Source: Acidiphilium sp. CAG:727 (GTDB taxonomy: Bacteria > Bacillota > Clostridia > Christensenellales > Borkfalkiaceae). From it: 12,579 nt of DNA. Below are positions 1 through 6,566 of this stretch, in pieces. The position numbers and the translations under genes are program-made. Within the stretch, counting starts at the first letter, position 1. Each line of letters begins with the position of its first letter. The DNA lies in NCBI GenBank assembly GCA_000437515.1, contig FR898437.1:1-12579 (forward strand), in the 5' to 3' direction. Below the pieces are notes generated by a model. That model saw only the letters and a list, made by a program, of their open reading frames with translations. It searched no databases and had not been told where the DNA came from.

Positions 1-38
1 GCCGCGCGGCGAAACCCGCCGGAGAAGATAAAAAATGA
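1..38 (+). CDS. possible 3' end of an upstream gene
   Basis: From base 3 the third frame is open and reads RAAKPAGEDKK before a TGA at 36-38. That stop overlaps the ATG of the next gene in an ATGA arrangement, which is the usual layout of translationally coupled genes in this window (compare plsX/rnc). Only about 11 residues are visible, so no family can be named. Another frame also stops nearby (TAA at 29-31), so the assignment is tentative. In related Firmicutes a signal peptidase or rplS often precedes rbgA, but nothing here shows which gene this is. Confidence 0.3.
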   Translation, partial: RAAKPAGEDKK

Positions 39-534
39 AACCTTTGGTTAAAAAGAGTAAAAAAGAAGTCAGATATACATTTTTTATGCTGATTCTGCTC
101 GTGGTAACGTCGATATGTCTTATCGGGTTGGGGACGAAGATCAGAAGATTTATTTGGTTTTGTTTGCTCCCGTATTTGCCGTTCTCGTAATTACGCTGAT
201 TATAAAGCCCAAAGTTTACGTTAATCTCGACGATAACGGCGATTTGGTGATATATGACGGTACGCGCGTCCGCCCCGAAGAAATAGCCGACGTGTCTTAT
301 CACGAGTATCACAGATATGGGCATAGCAACGATACTATTTACGCCGCAATCCGTCTTAAAGACGTAGGCGACGTAGAATTGAAAACGACCGACGGAAGGG
401 ACTACAGATTCGTAAGCGTAGCCGACTGCGAAGAATCGGCAAAAGAACTTATTCGTATAATGTACCAAGCGAAAGGAGCAAAAATAGACGAGGAAGAAAC
501 CGAGCCGGGCGAAAACGGCGAAGATTATAAGTAA
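35..534 (+). CDS. small two-TM membrane protein with a possible PH-like domain; frame broken near 130-133
   Basis: I do not recognise a named family. The ATG at 35 has a good ribosome site (GGAG at 21-24) and begins a basic N-terminus followed by a hydrophobic segment (YTFFMLILLVVTSICLIGLG, residues 14-33). This frame closes at 190. The next frame, open from an ATG at 115 that lacks a ribosome site, supplies a second hydrophobic segment (IYLVLFAPVFAVLVITLII), then a soluble strand-rich part ending in an acidic tail, with stop at 532-534. One extra G in the GGGG run at 130-133 would join both into a single protein of about 166 residues with two membrane helices and a cytosolic domain. The pattern of short strands followed by a helix (CEESAKELIRIM) resembles bacterial PH-like domains, but this is a guess. 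The stop overlaps the rbgA ribosome site, so the gene is probably co-transcribed with rbgA. If there is no sequence error, the gene is disrupted, or only the 139-residue downstream product (115-534) is made. Confidence 0.6.
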
Positions 535-543
535 GGATACAGA

Positions 544-1392
544 ATGGATATTCAGCGTATACAGTGGTTTCCGGGGCATATGACGAAAGCCCTGCGTAAA
601 ACCGAAGAAGACATAAAACTTTGCGACGGGGTTATCTACGTTCTGGACGCCCGCGCCCCTTTCGCGTGTTTCAACCCCAAACTTTCGGCAATATTCAAAA
701 ACAAACCCGTGGTGTATTGCGTAAACAAATGCGACACGATTTCTTCGGGTGCGCTTTCGCTTATCTGCGAAGAATTAAAACGTCGCGGCTTAACGTACGA
801 AACCACCGACGGACTGTCTAAAAAAGATACGGCAAAACTCAAAGCGGCTTGCGCCAAGGTTATGAGCGAACGTATAGAACGAGATAAACAAAAGGGCGTA
901 AAACGCACTCTTCGCTTTATGGTGGCGGGTATTCCTAATACGGGTAAATCCACCATAATCAATACGATTTCGGGCGGAAAACGCGCCGAAACGGGCGATA
1001 AAGCAGGCGTAACACGCGCCAATAAATGGGTACGAATGGGCGATTTCGAACTTCTCGATACGCCCGGCACGACTTCGCCGAGTTTCGAAAATCAGGCTTA
1101 CGCGAAACACCTTGCTTATATCGGCTCGCTTAACGACGAAGTTCTCGACACCGAGGGGCTTGCGCTCGAACTCATAAAAGAGTTAAGCGTGATCGCGCCC
1201 GAAAAATTCAAAGAAAAATATTCGCTCGAAACGCTCGATAAAGAGCCTCTCGGACTTTTCGACGATATATGCAAACGCCGCGGGTTTATTCTTAGGGGCG
1301 GCGTAAGCGATTATACGCGCTGCGCGAAAGCGGTCATCGACGATTTCCGCAAGCAACGCATAGGCAAAATCTGTTTAGAGGAAAGACCGTGA
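544..1392 (+). CDS. rbgA: ribosome biogenesis GTPase RbgA (YlqF)
   Basis: This 282-residue protein is a circularly permuted GTPase. In Bacillus the family acts in the cytoplasm at a late step of 50S subunit assembly. The N-terminal IQWFPGHMTKALR (residues 6-18) is the family hallmark. The GTPase motifs come in permuted order: G4 NKCD (61-64), then G1 GIPNTGKST (129-137), the G2 threonine around T157 (AGVT), and G3 DTPG (172-175). The rest, to residue 282, forms the C-terminal helical domain expected for rRNA binding. Length matches the family. The start is supported by AAGGA at 533-537, six bases before the ATG and overlapping the previous stop. The rnhB start overlaps its TGA (GTGA at 1389-1392). 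The order rbgA-rnhB-yraN is common in Firmicutes. No promoter is seen directly upstream, so transcription probably enters from upstream genes. Confidence 0.96.
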   Translation: MDIQRIQWFPGHMTKALRKTEEDIKLCDGVIYVLDARAPFACFNPKLSAIFKNKPVVYCVNKCDTISSGALSLICEELKRRGLTYETTDGLSKKDTAKLKAACAKVMSERIERDKQKGVKRTLRFMVAGIPNTGKSTIINTISGGKRAETGDKAGVTRANKWVRMGDFELLDTPGTTSPSFENQAYAKHLAYIGSLNDEVLDTEGLALELIKELSVIAPEKFKEKYSLETLDKEPLGLFDDICKRRGFILRGGVSDYTRCAKAVIDDFRKQRIGKICLEERP

Positions 1393-2027
1393 AATCAAAA
1401 GTAAACGTTAAAGAAAAGGTCGATTTCGACGTCGAAAAATCGGGCGGAGCGAAATATATCGCGGGTATAGACGAAGTGGGCAGGGGGCCGCTTGCCGGTC
1501 CCGTCGTGTGCGCGGCGGTCATATTGCCTTACGACGGCGAGATTATCGAAGGTATAAACGACAGCAAAAAAGTGAGCGAAAAGAATCGCGAACGGCTCGC
1601 TAAACTCATTCGCGAAAAGGCTATCGCCGTGTCCGTTGCGCAAATCGAACCCGACGAAATCGACGAACTCAATATCTTGCGGGCGACCGAAAAATGTATG
1701 AAAGCGGCGGCTGAGGGGTTGAGCGTAAAACCCGACGTCGTGCTCGTAGACGCGCTCGTGCCCGATCTGCCGTATAAAACTATCGGCATAATCAAGGGCG
1801 ACGCGCAGAGTTACGCGATAGGCGCGGCTTCTATCGTCGCAAAGGTTTACAGGGATAATCTGATGCGTGAATACGATAAAATCTATCCCGAATACGGCTT
1901 TGAAAAGAATAAGGGTTACGGTACCAAAGAACATATCGACGCGTTAAAGGAGAACGGATTTTGCAGAATTCACAGAAAGACTTTCATAAAAAACTTCTCG
2001 GCAGACAAGGCGAGAGAGCCGTTCTGA
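1389..2027 (+). CDS. rnhB: ribonuclease HII
   Basis: This 212-residue protein cleaves the RNA strand of RNA-DNA hybrids and removes single ribonucleotides misincorporated in DNA. The active-site motif GIDEVGRGPLAGPVV lies at residues 26-40 with the metal-binding pair D28 and E29. Further expected acidic residues are D121 (VLVDA) and D156 in AASIVAKVYRD. KGDA (136-139) is also conserved. The start is GTG at 1389, overlapping the rbgA stop, with GAGG at 1378-1381 seven bases upstream. The N-terminus before the first motif is about 20 residues of charged sequence, acceptable for the family. Its last 67 bases also encode the start of yraN in another frame and carry the yraN ribosome site. Nothing looks damaged. 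Confidence 0.96.
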   Translation: MKSKVNVKEKVDFDVEKSGGAKYIAGIDEVGRGPLAGPVVCAAVILPYDGEIIEGINDSKKVSEKNRERLAKLIREKAIAVSVAQIEPDEIDELNILRATEKCMKAAAEGLSVKPDVVLVDALVPDLPYKTIGIIKGDAQSYAIGAASIVAKVYRDNLMREYDKIYPEYGFEKNKGYGTKEHIDALKENGFCRIHRKTFIKNFSADKAREPF

Positions 2028-2314
2028 AATATATGATCAATCTCGGTTTTTCGCTCGTCGAAAAGAACTATAAAACGCCGTACGGCGAAGCCGACCTCGT
2101 TATGAAAAAAGACGGTTCGACTTATTTTATAGAAGTAAAAACCCGTTCGGGAACGCTGTTCGGCGACCCCAAAGACGCGGTAGATAAAAAGAAGATAGAA
2201 AAGTACGGTAAAATATCCGAATACTACCTTCAGAGCCATGAAGACGAGGATATACGCTTTTGCGTGGCAGAAGTATTGAATGGCGAAATAAACGTCTTAT
2301 ACGACGCTTTTTAG
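1961..2314 (+). CDS. yraN: UPF0102 family protein YraN (nuclease-fold)
   Basis: This 117-residue protein belongs to the UPF0102/YraN family, which has a restriction-endonuclease-like or Holliday-junction-resolvase-like fold; its cellular job is not settled. The visible motifs are GRQGERAVLKYM (residues 14-25), YGEADLV (41-47, with E43 and D45) and FIEVKTR (56-62, with E58 and K60), which together form the expected metal-binding nuclease core. The start is TTG at 1961: AAAGGAG at 1946-1952 sits eight bases upstream, and the conserved GxxGE motif begins only 13 residues in. The next in-frame ATG, at 2033, would delete that motif. Using TTG gives a 67-base overlap with rnhB, so the two are probably translated from one mRNA. 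Family length is normally about 115-125 residues, which fits. Confidence 0.93.
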   Translation: MQNSQKDFHKKLLGRQGERAVLKYMINLGFSLVEKNYKTPYGEADLVMKKDGSTYFIEVKTRSGTLFGDPKDAVDKKKIEKYGKISEYYLQSHEDEDIRFCVAEVLNGEINVLYDAF

Positions 2315-2324
2315 AAATATAAAA

Positions 2325-3455
2325 ATGGAAATATGCGTAACTTCCGCTTCGGGTATAGAAGCGGTAACTAAAAGAGAATTATATAAAATAATCGGCAAAG
2401 AAGACTTGTCCGCAATCAACGGCAGAATAAAATTCGAGGGCGACGGAAGCGACGTGGTGAAGTGTAACTTAAATCTTCGCACGGGCAACAGGGTAGAAAT
2501 AGTTTTAGGCGGTTTCAAAGCAGAAACTTTCGACGATCTGTTCGACGGCGTAAAATCGATACCTTTCGAAGAATATATCGACCGCGACGGCAAGATTATA
2601 GTAAGCGCAAAAAGCGTGCAGAGTAAACTCTTCGCGTACAGCGCGATTCAGTCCGTATCGAAAAAAGCGATTTGCGAAAGACTTTGCAAAAAGTACGGCG
2701 TAAACGAACTTAACGAAAGCGGAGCGAGATATAAAATCGAAGTCGCCGCGCTTAAAGACTACGTTACCGTAACGCTCGACACGTCTGGCGATGGACTTCA
2801 CAGGCGAGGCTATCGCGGTCTGGTCGGCGAAGCGCCGCTCAAAGAAACTCTCGCGGCGGCTCTCGTCGAACTCTCGGTGTGGAATAAAACCCGCCCGTTC
2901 GCCGATTTGTTCTGCGGTACGGGGACGATACCGATAGAAGCGTGTATGATCGCTTTGAATATCCCCGCGGGGCTTAATCGTAGTTTCGATTTTCAAAATT
3001 GGAAACGTTTCGATAAAAAGATTTTCGACCGCGTCGCAGAAGAAGCGAAAGCGAATATCGTAACCGACGCCGATTTGCGGATAAGCGGTTTCGATATAGA
3101 CGATAAGCAACTTAAACTTGCAAGAAAGCACGCCGAACTTGCGGGCGTTGACAAGTATATACATTTTCAACGCGCCGATATGCGCGATTTTTCGTCGAGA
3201 TTTTCTCACGGCGTGATTATAAGCAATCCGCCTTACGGCGAAAGATTGTCCGACAGGAAAGAAGTCGAAAAACTCTACCGCGATTACGGCAAAAAAGTCG
3301 CTTCGCTTGACGATTGGTGCGCGTACACGCTTACCCCCGTTGACGATTTCGAAAGGCTTTTCGGCAAAAAAGCGGATAAAAAGCGTAAGATATACAACGG
3401 CAAAATCGAATGTTGCTATTATTCTCATCTCGCTCCGCCCCCGAAAAAGCAATAA
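2325..3455 (+). CDS. ypsC: THUMP-domain class I rRNA methyltransferase (YpsC/RlmL-type)
   Basis: This 376-residue protein is predicted to use S-adenosylmethionine to methylate guanine N2 in 23S rRNA, by similarity to the N-terminal half of E. coli RlmL and to Bacillus YpsC. The N-terminus (CVTSASGIEAVTKREL) and a THUMP region (about residues 45-155) should bind RNA. The Rossmann methyltransferase domain has motif I DLFCGTGTIPIEA (194-206), an acidic motif GFDIDD (255-260), and the catalytic SNPPYGERL (300-308), typical of N2-guanine methylases. It lacks the second RlmK half of the E. coli fusion, as is normal in Firmicutes. The exact rRNA target is inferred. It lies ten bases after yraN. No good ribosome site precedes the ATG (only an A-rich AGAAATATAAAA), so it may depend on coupling to yraN translation. 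The next 128 bases lack a convincing terminator. Confidence 0.9.
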   Translation: MEICVTSASGIEAVTKRELYKIIGKEDLSAINGRIKFEGDGSDVVKCNLNLRTGNRVEIVLGGFKAETFDDLFDGVKSIPFEEYIDRDGKIIVSAKSVQSKLFAYSAIQSVSKKAICERLCKKYGVNELNESGARYKIEVAALKDYVTVTLDTSGDGLHRRGYRGLVGEAPLKETLAAALVELSVWNKTRPFADLFCGTGTIPIEACMIALNIPAGLNRSFDFQNWKRFDKKIFDRVAEEAKANIVTDADLRISGFDIDDKQLKLARKHAELAGVDKYIHFQRADMRDFSSRFSHGVIISNPPYGERLSDRKEVEKLYRDYGKKVASLDDWCAYTLTPVDDFERLFGKKADKKRKIYNGKIECCYYSHLAPPPKKQ

Positions 3456-3583
3456 GTCCGGCAATACGCGGCGATCCCGTAGCCGGGCGGCGGACGTCAT
3501 ACCGCGTTTATATTCAACTTTCCCGACACGAAAAAGTATAAAACCCCGTCCGGCTGTTCAAAATAGTCGAAGGGGGTATTTTT

Positions 3584-3703
3584 ATGAGTAAAAAGAAAAA
3601 ACACCCGGTCAGAAAAATGACCGAAGAAGACTACGAAAACTATATAATGTCGCTTAAAGACGAAAAACCGACCGAAGCAATCGCTCCCGAAAAAGAAAAA
3701 TAA
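3584..3703 (+). CDS. 39-residue charged small protein
   Basis: I do not recognise a family. An ATG at 3584 opens a 39-codon frame ending with TAA at 3701-3703. It is preceded by AGGGGG (3571-3576) at seven bases, one of the better ribosome sites in the window. The product has a lysine-rich start (MSKKKKHPVRK), a central acidic/aromatic segment (MTEEDYENYIMSLKDE), and a charged end rich in Glu and Lys. It has no membrane segment and no cysteine. Codons resemble the neighbouring genes. It stands between the ypsC-like gene and the promoter of the GNAT-like gene, so it probably belongs to the upstream transcript or to a weak local promoter. The strong ribosome site and native codon use make it likely to be real, but its function is unknown. 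Confidence 0.65.
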   Translation: MSKKKKHPVRKMTEEDYENYIMSLKDEKPTEAIAPEKEK

Positions 3704-3744
3704 AAACGAAAATTGCCGTATATCGGAAAATCGGACGCAATCTA

Positions 3745-3773
3745 TTGATTTTTCTGCGAAAAAGTGGTATAAT
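3745..3773 (+). promoter_or_regulatory. SigA-type promoter with extended -10, upstream of the GNAT-like gene
   Basis: TTGATT (3745-3750) and a consensus TATAAT (3768-3773) are separated by exactly 17 bases, and TGG directly before the -10 gives an extended TGnTATAAT element. Transcription should begin near 3780, about 43 bases before the ATG at 3823. The leader contains a short inverted repeat, AACCG (3793-3797) with CGGTT (3806-3810), close to the ribosome site. The promoter rules out in-frame starts upstream of 3823 for the following gene. Confidence 0.85.
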
Positions 3774-3822
3774 TCTTACGTCACTTACATTTAACCGTAT
3801 TATAGCGGTTCCGGAGAAAAAC

Positions 3823-4944
3823 ATGATAGAGATCGTCGAAGCGAAAACCAGATCGCAAATGAAAAAATTCGCGACGTTTCCCCTTAAATTGTATAAGGGC
3901 AACCCTTATTACGTACCGTCGTTCACCCACGACGAGCGGAACGTCAAAAATACGAAAGTGAATTTTGCCGCGGTCGGGTGCGACGTCAGATGTTTTCTGG
4001 CGTATAAAGACGGAAAACTCGCGGGCAGGATAGCGGGCATTATAGTACGCGCCTCCAACGAAAAATTCGGCGAAAAACGCATAAGGTTTTCACGGTTCGA
4101 TTTTATCGAAGACAAAGACGTGGCGGCTGCGCTTCTCGGCGCGGTTGCCGATTTCGGAAGAGAAAACGGAATGACCGAAATGCACGGTCCGTGGGGATTC
4201 AACGACACCGACAGGGAAGGTATGCTTACGGTCGGCTTCGATATGATTTCGACTTACGCCACGAACTACAATTACGAATATTATCCTCGTATCATGGAAG
4301 AACTCGGATACAAAAAAGAGAGCGAATGGGTGGAACTTAAATTCGATACTTCCGAATACGACGAAAAGTACGGTAAGGTCAGCGAACTCGTTGCAAGGCG
4401 TTCGGGGTTTAAGGAACTCGCGGATCATTTGTCGGTAAAGCAGATAGTAAAGATTTACGGCGATAAATTTTTCGATTGCTATAACGCCGCGTATAAAGAT
4501 CTGGACTGTTATATCGAGATAAAGGGCGACGCCAAAAAGAACGTTCTGCAACAATTTGCCACCGTGATAAACAAAGATTATTTGTCCGTCGTCGTAGACG
4601 AAAAGACGGATAAAGTCGTCGCTTTCGGCGTGGCTATCCCGTCTATCGGACACGTCTTAAACAAACATAAAGGGGCGACTCTCACGAGCGTTCCGGGGCT
4701 TCTGAAAGCGTTAAAGCATCCCGTCGCGCTCGAACTTACGCTTATCGGCGTAACGCCGTCCTGCCGCAATACCGGCGTTATCGCCATGATAATGGACAGA
4801 ATGTGGAAAAACGTAATTAAAAACGGCGTAAAGACCGTAGTCGGTAACCCGATGCTTACGACCAACGTAAAAATTCTGGCGCAGTGGAATTCCGTCCCGC
4901 ACGAGATAATCAAACGCCGTCAGACCTATATAACCGAAATTTAA
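3823..4944 (+). CDS. GNAT-like acetyltransferase-fold protein (about 370-residue YghO-like family)
   Basis: This 373-residue protein resembles a widespread family in gut Clostridia and Bacteroidetes usually labelled GNAT N-acetyltransferase or hypothetical, related to E. coli YghO. Substrate and reaction are unknown. Conserved-looking blocks are FPLKLYKGNPYYVPSF (19-34), FLAYKDGKLAGRIAGII (58-74, a GNAT-like strand pair), EKRIRFSRFDFIED (84-97), MHGPWGFNDTDREGML (120-135) and ELTLIGVTPSCRNTGVIAMI (304-323). The last block sits where GNAT proteins bind acetyl-CoA, but the classic Q/RxxGxG/A loop is not clean. No signal peptide or membrane helix is seen. The frame is open from 3745, but ATG 3823 is the right start: GGAG at 3813-3816 precedes it and a strong promoter occupies the upstream part. 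With its own promoter and a terminator at 4972-5000, it is a single-gene transcription unit inserted between housekeeping clusters. Confidence 0.82.
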   Translation: MIEIVEAKTRSQMKKFATFPLKLYKGNPYYVPSFTHDERNVKNTKVNFAAVGCDVRCFLAYKDGKLAGRIAGIIVRASNEKFGEKRIRFSRFDFIEDKDVAAALLGAVADFGRENGMTEMHGPWGFNDTDREGMLTVGFDMISTYATNYNYEYYPRIMEELGYKKESEWVELKFDTSEYDEKYGKVSELVARRSGFKELADHLSVKQIVKIYGDKFFDCYNAAYKDLDCYIEIKGDAKKNVLQQFATVINKDYLSVVVDEKTDKVVAFGVAIPSIGHVLNKHKGATLTSVPGLLKALKHPVALELTLIGVTPSCRNTGVIAMIMDRMWKNVIKNGVKTVVGNPMLTTNVKILAQWNSVPHEIIKRRQTYITEI

Positions 4945-4971
4945 TCGGGGCGTTCCCGTAAAGAACGACGT

Positions 4972-5000
4972 AAAAGCGACCTTACGTGTCGCTTTTTTTT
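4972..5000 (+). terminator. intrinsic terminator after the GNAT-like gene
   Basis: AAAAGCGAC (4972-4980), a seven-base loop (4981-4987), then GTCGC running into eight T's (4993-5000) form a stem of up to nine pairs followed by a U tract. It lies 28 bases after the stop codon. A smaller hairpin, CGTTC (4951-4955) with GAACG (4963-4967), precedes it. It separates this unit from asnS. Confidence 0.9.
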
Positions 5001-5002
5001 GT

Positions 5003-5031
5003 ACGTTTTATATATTCATATATAAAAACGT
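5003..5031 (+). repeat. AT-rich inverted repeat upstream of the asnS promoter
   Basis: ACGTTTTATATAT (5003-5015) pairs with ATATA plus TAAAAACGT (5018-5031), with a two-base TC loop and one bulged A. It lies between the terminator and the -35 box of asnS, with its right end touching that box. It could be a protein-binding operator, an UP-element-like AT tract, or simply AT-rich spacer. No poly-T run follows, so it is not an intrinsic terminator. Confidence 0.5.
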
Positions 5032-5060
5032 TTGGAATTTGACGAAATTTATGTTAAAAT
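5032..5060 (+). promoter_or_regulatory. candidate SigA-type promoter for asnS
   Basis: TTGGAA (5032-5037) and TAAAAT (5055-5060) are 17 bases apart, and TGT before the -10 provides an extended TGn motif. Transcription would begin near 5067, about 27 bases before the asnS ATG. A competing pairing is TTGACG (5039-5044) with TACTAT (5060-5065), but its spacer is only 15 bases. Either choice leaves a leader too short for a T-box riboswitch. Confidence 0.6.
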
Positions 5061-5093
5061 ACTATCGTATATAATTTTCGGAGAACGTAAGTT

Positions 5094-6488
5094 ATGGAAA
5101 AAAGAATCGCAATAAAAACGCTTTACGAAAAAAGCGATGAATTCGGAGGTAAAGCCGTTACCGTAAAGGGCTGGGCTCGTACCGTCCGCGACGGCAAAGA
5201 GTTCGGGTTTATCGACCTTAACGACGGAAGTTCGTTCAAGGGCGTGCAGATCGTTTTCGAAAGGGCAAACCTTGAAAATTACGACGAAATCGCCCGTCAG
5301 AACGTAGGCGCGGCGCTTACGGTAAAAGGTACGCTCGTTTTGACGCCCGAAGCCAAACAACCGTTTGAAATCAAGGCGAACAAGATAACGGTCGAAGGGA
5401 CTTCTTCGCCCGACTATCCTTTGCAGAAGAAAAGACACTCGCTTGAATATCTGCGCGAAATCGCGTATCTTCGTCCGAGAACGAACACTTTCGGGGCGGT
5501 ATTCCGCATAAGGAGCGAAGCGGCTTTCGCGATACACGAATTTTTCAATTCCCGCGGGTTCGTATACGTACACACTCCGCTCATAACGGGCAGCGATTGT
5601 GAAGGCGCCGGGGCGATGTTTCAGGTTACGACTCTTCCGCTGGCAGACGTACCCGTGAAAGACGGCAAGGTAGACTATACGCAGGACTTTTTCGGTAAAC
5701 AAGCCTCGCTTACGGTTTCTGGACAACTTTCCGCCGAAGCCTACGCCATGGCGTTCGGAAGCGTGTATACTTTCGGTCCGACTTTCAGGGCGGAAAAGTC
5801 CAACACCACGAGGCACGCGGCGGAATTCTGGATGATCGAACCCGAAATGGCGTTTGCGGACCTTTCCGACGATATGGACGTTGCCGAAGCGATGGTAAAA
5901 TATATAATTCGTCACGTCATGAAAACGTGCCCCGACGAACTCGCGTTTCTGAATTCTTTCGTCGACAAAGGGCTTCTTGACAGGCTCAATAACGTAGAGA
6001 GCAACGAATTCGTAAGGCTTCCTTATACGGAGGCGATCAGGATTCTCGAGCCCGTCAAAGATAAGTTTGAATTCCCCGTGTTCTGGGGCTGCGATTTGCA
6101 GAGCGAACACGAAAGGTATCTCACCGAACAGGTTTACGGCAAGCCCGTGTTTCTTACCGACTATCCCAAGGAAATCAAGGCGTTTTATATGCGCCTTAAC
6201 GACGACGGAAAGACCGTTGCGGCGGCGGATTTACTCGTGCCGGGCATCGGCGAACTTATCGGCGGCAGTCAGAGAGAAGAGCGTTACGACGTGTTGGTAA
6301 ACAGAATAAAAGAACTCGGTATGAAACCCGAAGATTACGACTGGTACTTAAATCTTCGTAAATACGGCGGCGTAACCCACTCGGGGTTCGGGCTCGGTTT
6401 CGAAAGAATGATAATGTACCTGACCGGTATAGGCAATATCCGCGACGTAATACCGTTCCCCCGTACCGTCGGCAACCTCGAATATTGA
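5094..6488 (+). CDS. asnS: asparaginyl-tRNA synthetase
   Basis: This 464-residue class II synthetase attaches asparagine to tRNA-Asn in the cytoplasm. An N-terminal OB-fold anticodon-binding domain spans about residues 20-100 (VTVKGWARTVRDGKEFGFIDL). The catalytic domain shows motif 1 around FFNSRGFVYVHTPLI (150-164), motif 2 FRAEKSNTTRHAAEFWMIEPE (231-251) and motif 3 GFGLGFERMIMYLTG (431-445). The ending IPFPRTVGNLEY is characteristic of AsnRS and separates it from AspRS. Length matches E. coli AsnS (466). GGAG at 5080-5083 lies ten bases before the ATG. It has its own promoter and follows a terminator, so it is not in the GNAT-like unit. No T-box is present. The 78 bases to plsX contain no terminator, so read-through into plsX is possible. 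The presence of AsnRS suggests direct charging of tRNA-Asn, though it does not exclude the GatCAB transamidation route. Confidence 0.97.
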   Translation: MEKRIAIKTLYEKSDEFGGKAVTVKGWARTVRDGKEFGFIDLNDGSSFKGVQIVFERANLENYDEIARQNVGAALTVKGTLVLTPEAKQPFEIKANKITVEGTSSPDYPLQKKRHSLEYLREIAYLRPRTNTFGAVFRIRSEAAFAIHEFFNSRGFVYVHTPLITGSDCEGAGAMFQVTTLPLADVPVKDGKVDYTQDFFGKQASLTVSGQLSAEAYAMAFGSVYTFGPTFRAEKSNTTRHAAEFWMIEPEMAFADLSDDMDVAEAMVKYIIRHVMKTCPDELAFLNSFVDKGLLDRLNNVESNEFVRLPYTEAIRILEPVKDKFEFPVFWGCDLQSEHERYLTEQVYGKPVFLTDYPKEIKAFYMRLNDDGKTVAAADLLVPGIGELIGGSQREERYDVLVNRIKELGMKPEDYDWYLNLRKYGGVTHSGFGLGFERMIMYLTGIGNIRDVIPFPRTVGNLEY

Positions 6489-6566
6489 GATCCCGGAAGG
6501 GCGGTTTTCCGCGGAGCGGACGGTTAAAAACGAAAGGCAAACAAATAACGATTCAGGAAGGCTATC

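Noticed and set aside
130..134. Programmed -1 frameshift in the first gene
   Set aside because: The zero-frame codons GGG TTG GGG ACG do not form a slippery X XXY YYZ heptamer and no obvious stimulatory stem follows, so a missing base is simpler.
2505..3500. 331-codon - strand open frame opposite the methyltransferase gene
   Set aside because: Same antisense shadow pattern; no family motif, no ribosome site, and the + strand gene has an intact catalytic NPPY and motif I.
3307..3591. 94-codon + strand frame overlapping the methyltransferase end
   Set aside because: Mostly inside the methyltransferase gene in another frame, Arg/Lys/Ser-rich without domain features, and it overlaps the better supported small gene at 3584.
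3745..3822. N-terminal extension of the GNAT-like gene from ATG 3745
   Set aside because: The extension contains the -35 and -10 boxes of the gene's own promoter and has no ribosome site; ATG 3823 has GGAG and begins at the conserved N-terminus.
5001..5093. T-box riboswitch upstream of asnS
   Set aside because: Aminoacyl-tRNA synthetase genes of Firmicutes often have one, but the leader after the promoter is only about 27 bases and no T-box sequence or long leader structure is present.
5049..6110. Long open frame on the - strand opposite asnS (353 codons), and a similar one opposite smc at 8838-10064
   Set aside because: These run antisense to clearly conserved genes, lack ribosome sites and recognisable motifs, and translate to Phe/Arg-rich sequence, as expected from the GAA/CGC-rich codon use of the opposite strand.
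6501..6520. Hairpins GCGG-TTTT-CCGC and TCCGC-GGA-GCGGA between asnS and plsX
   Set aside because: The stems are short and not followed by a T tract, so I do not call a terminator.
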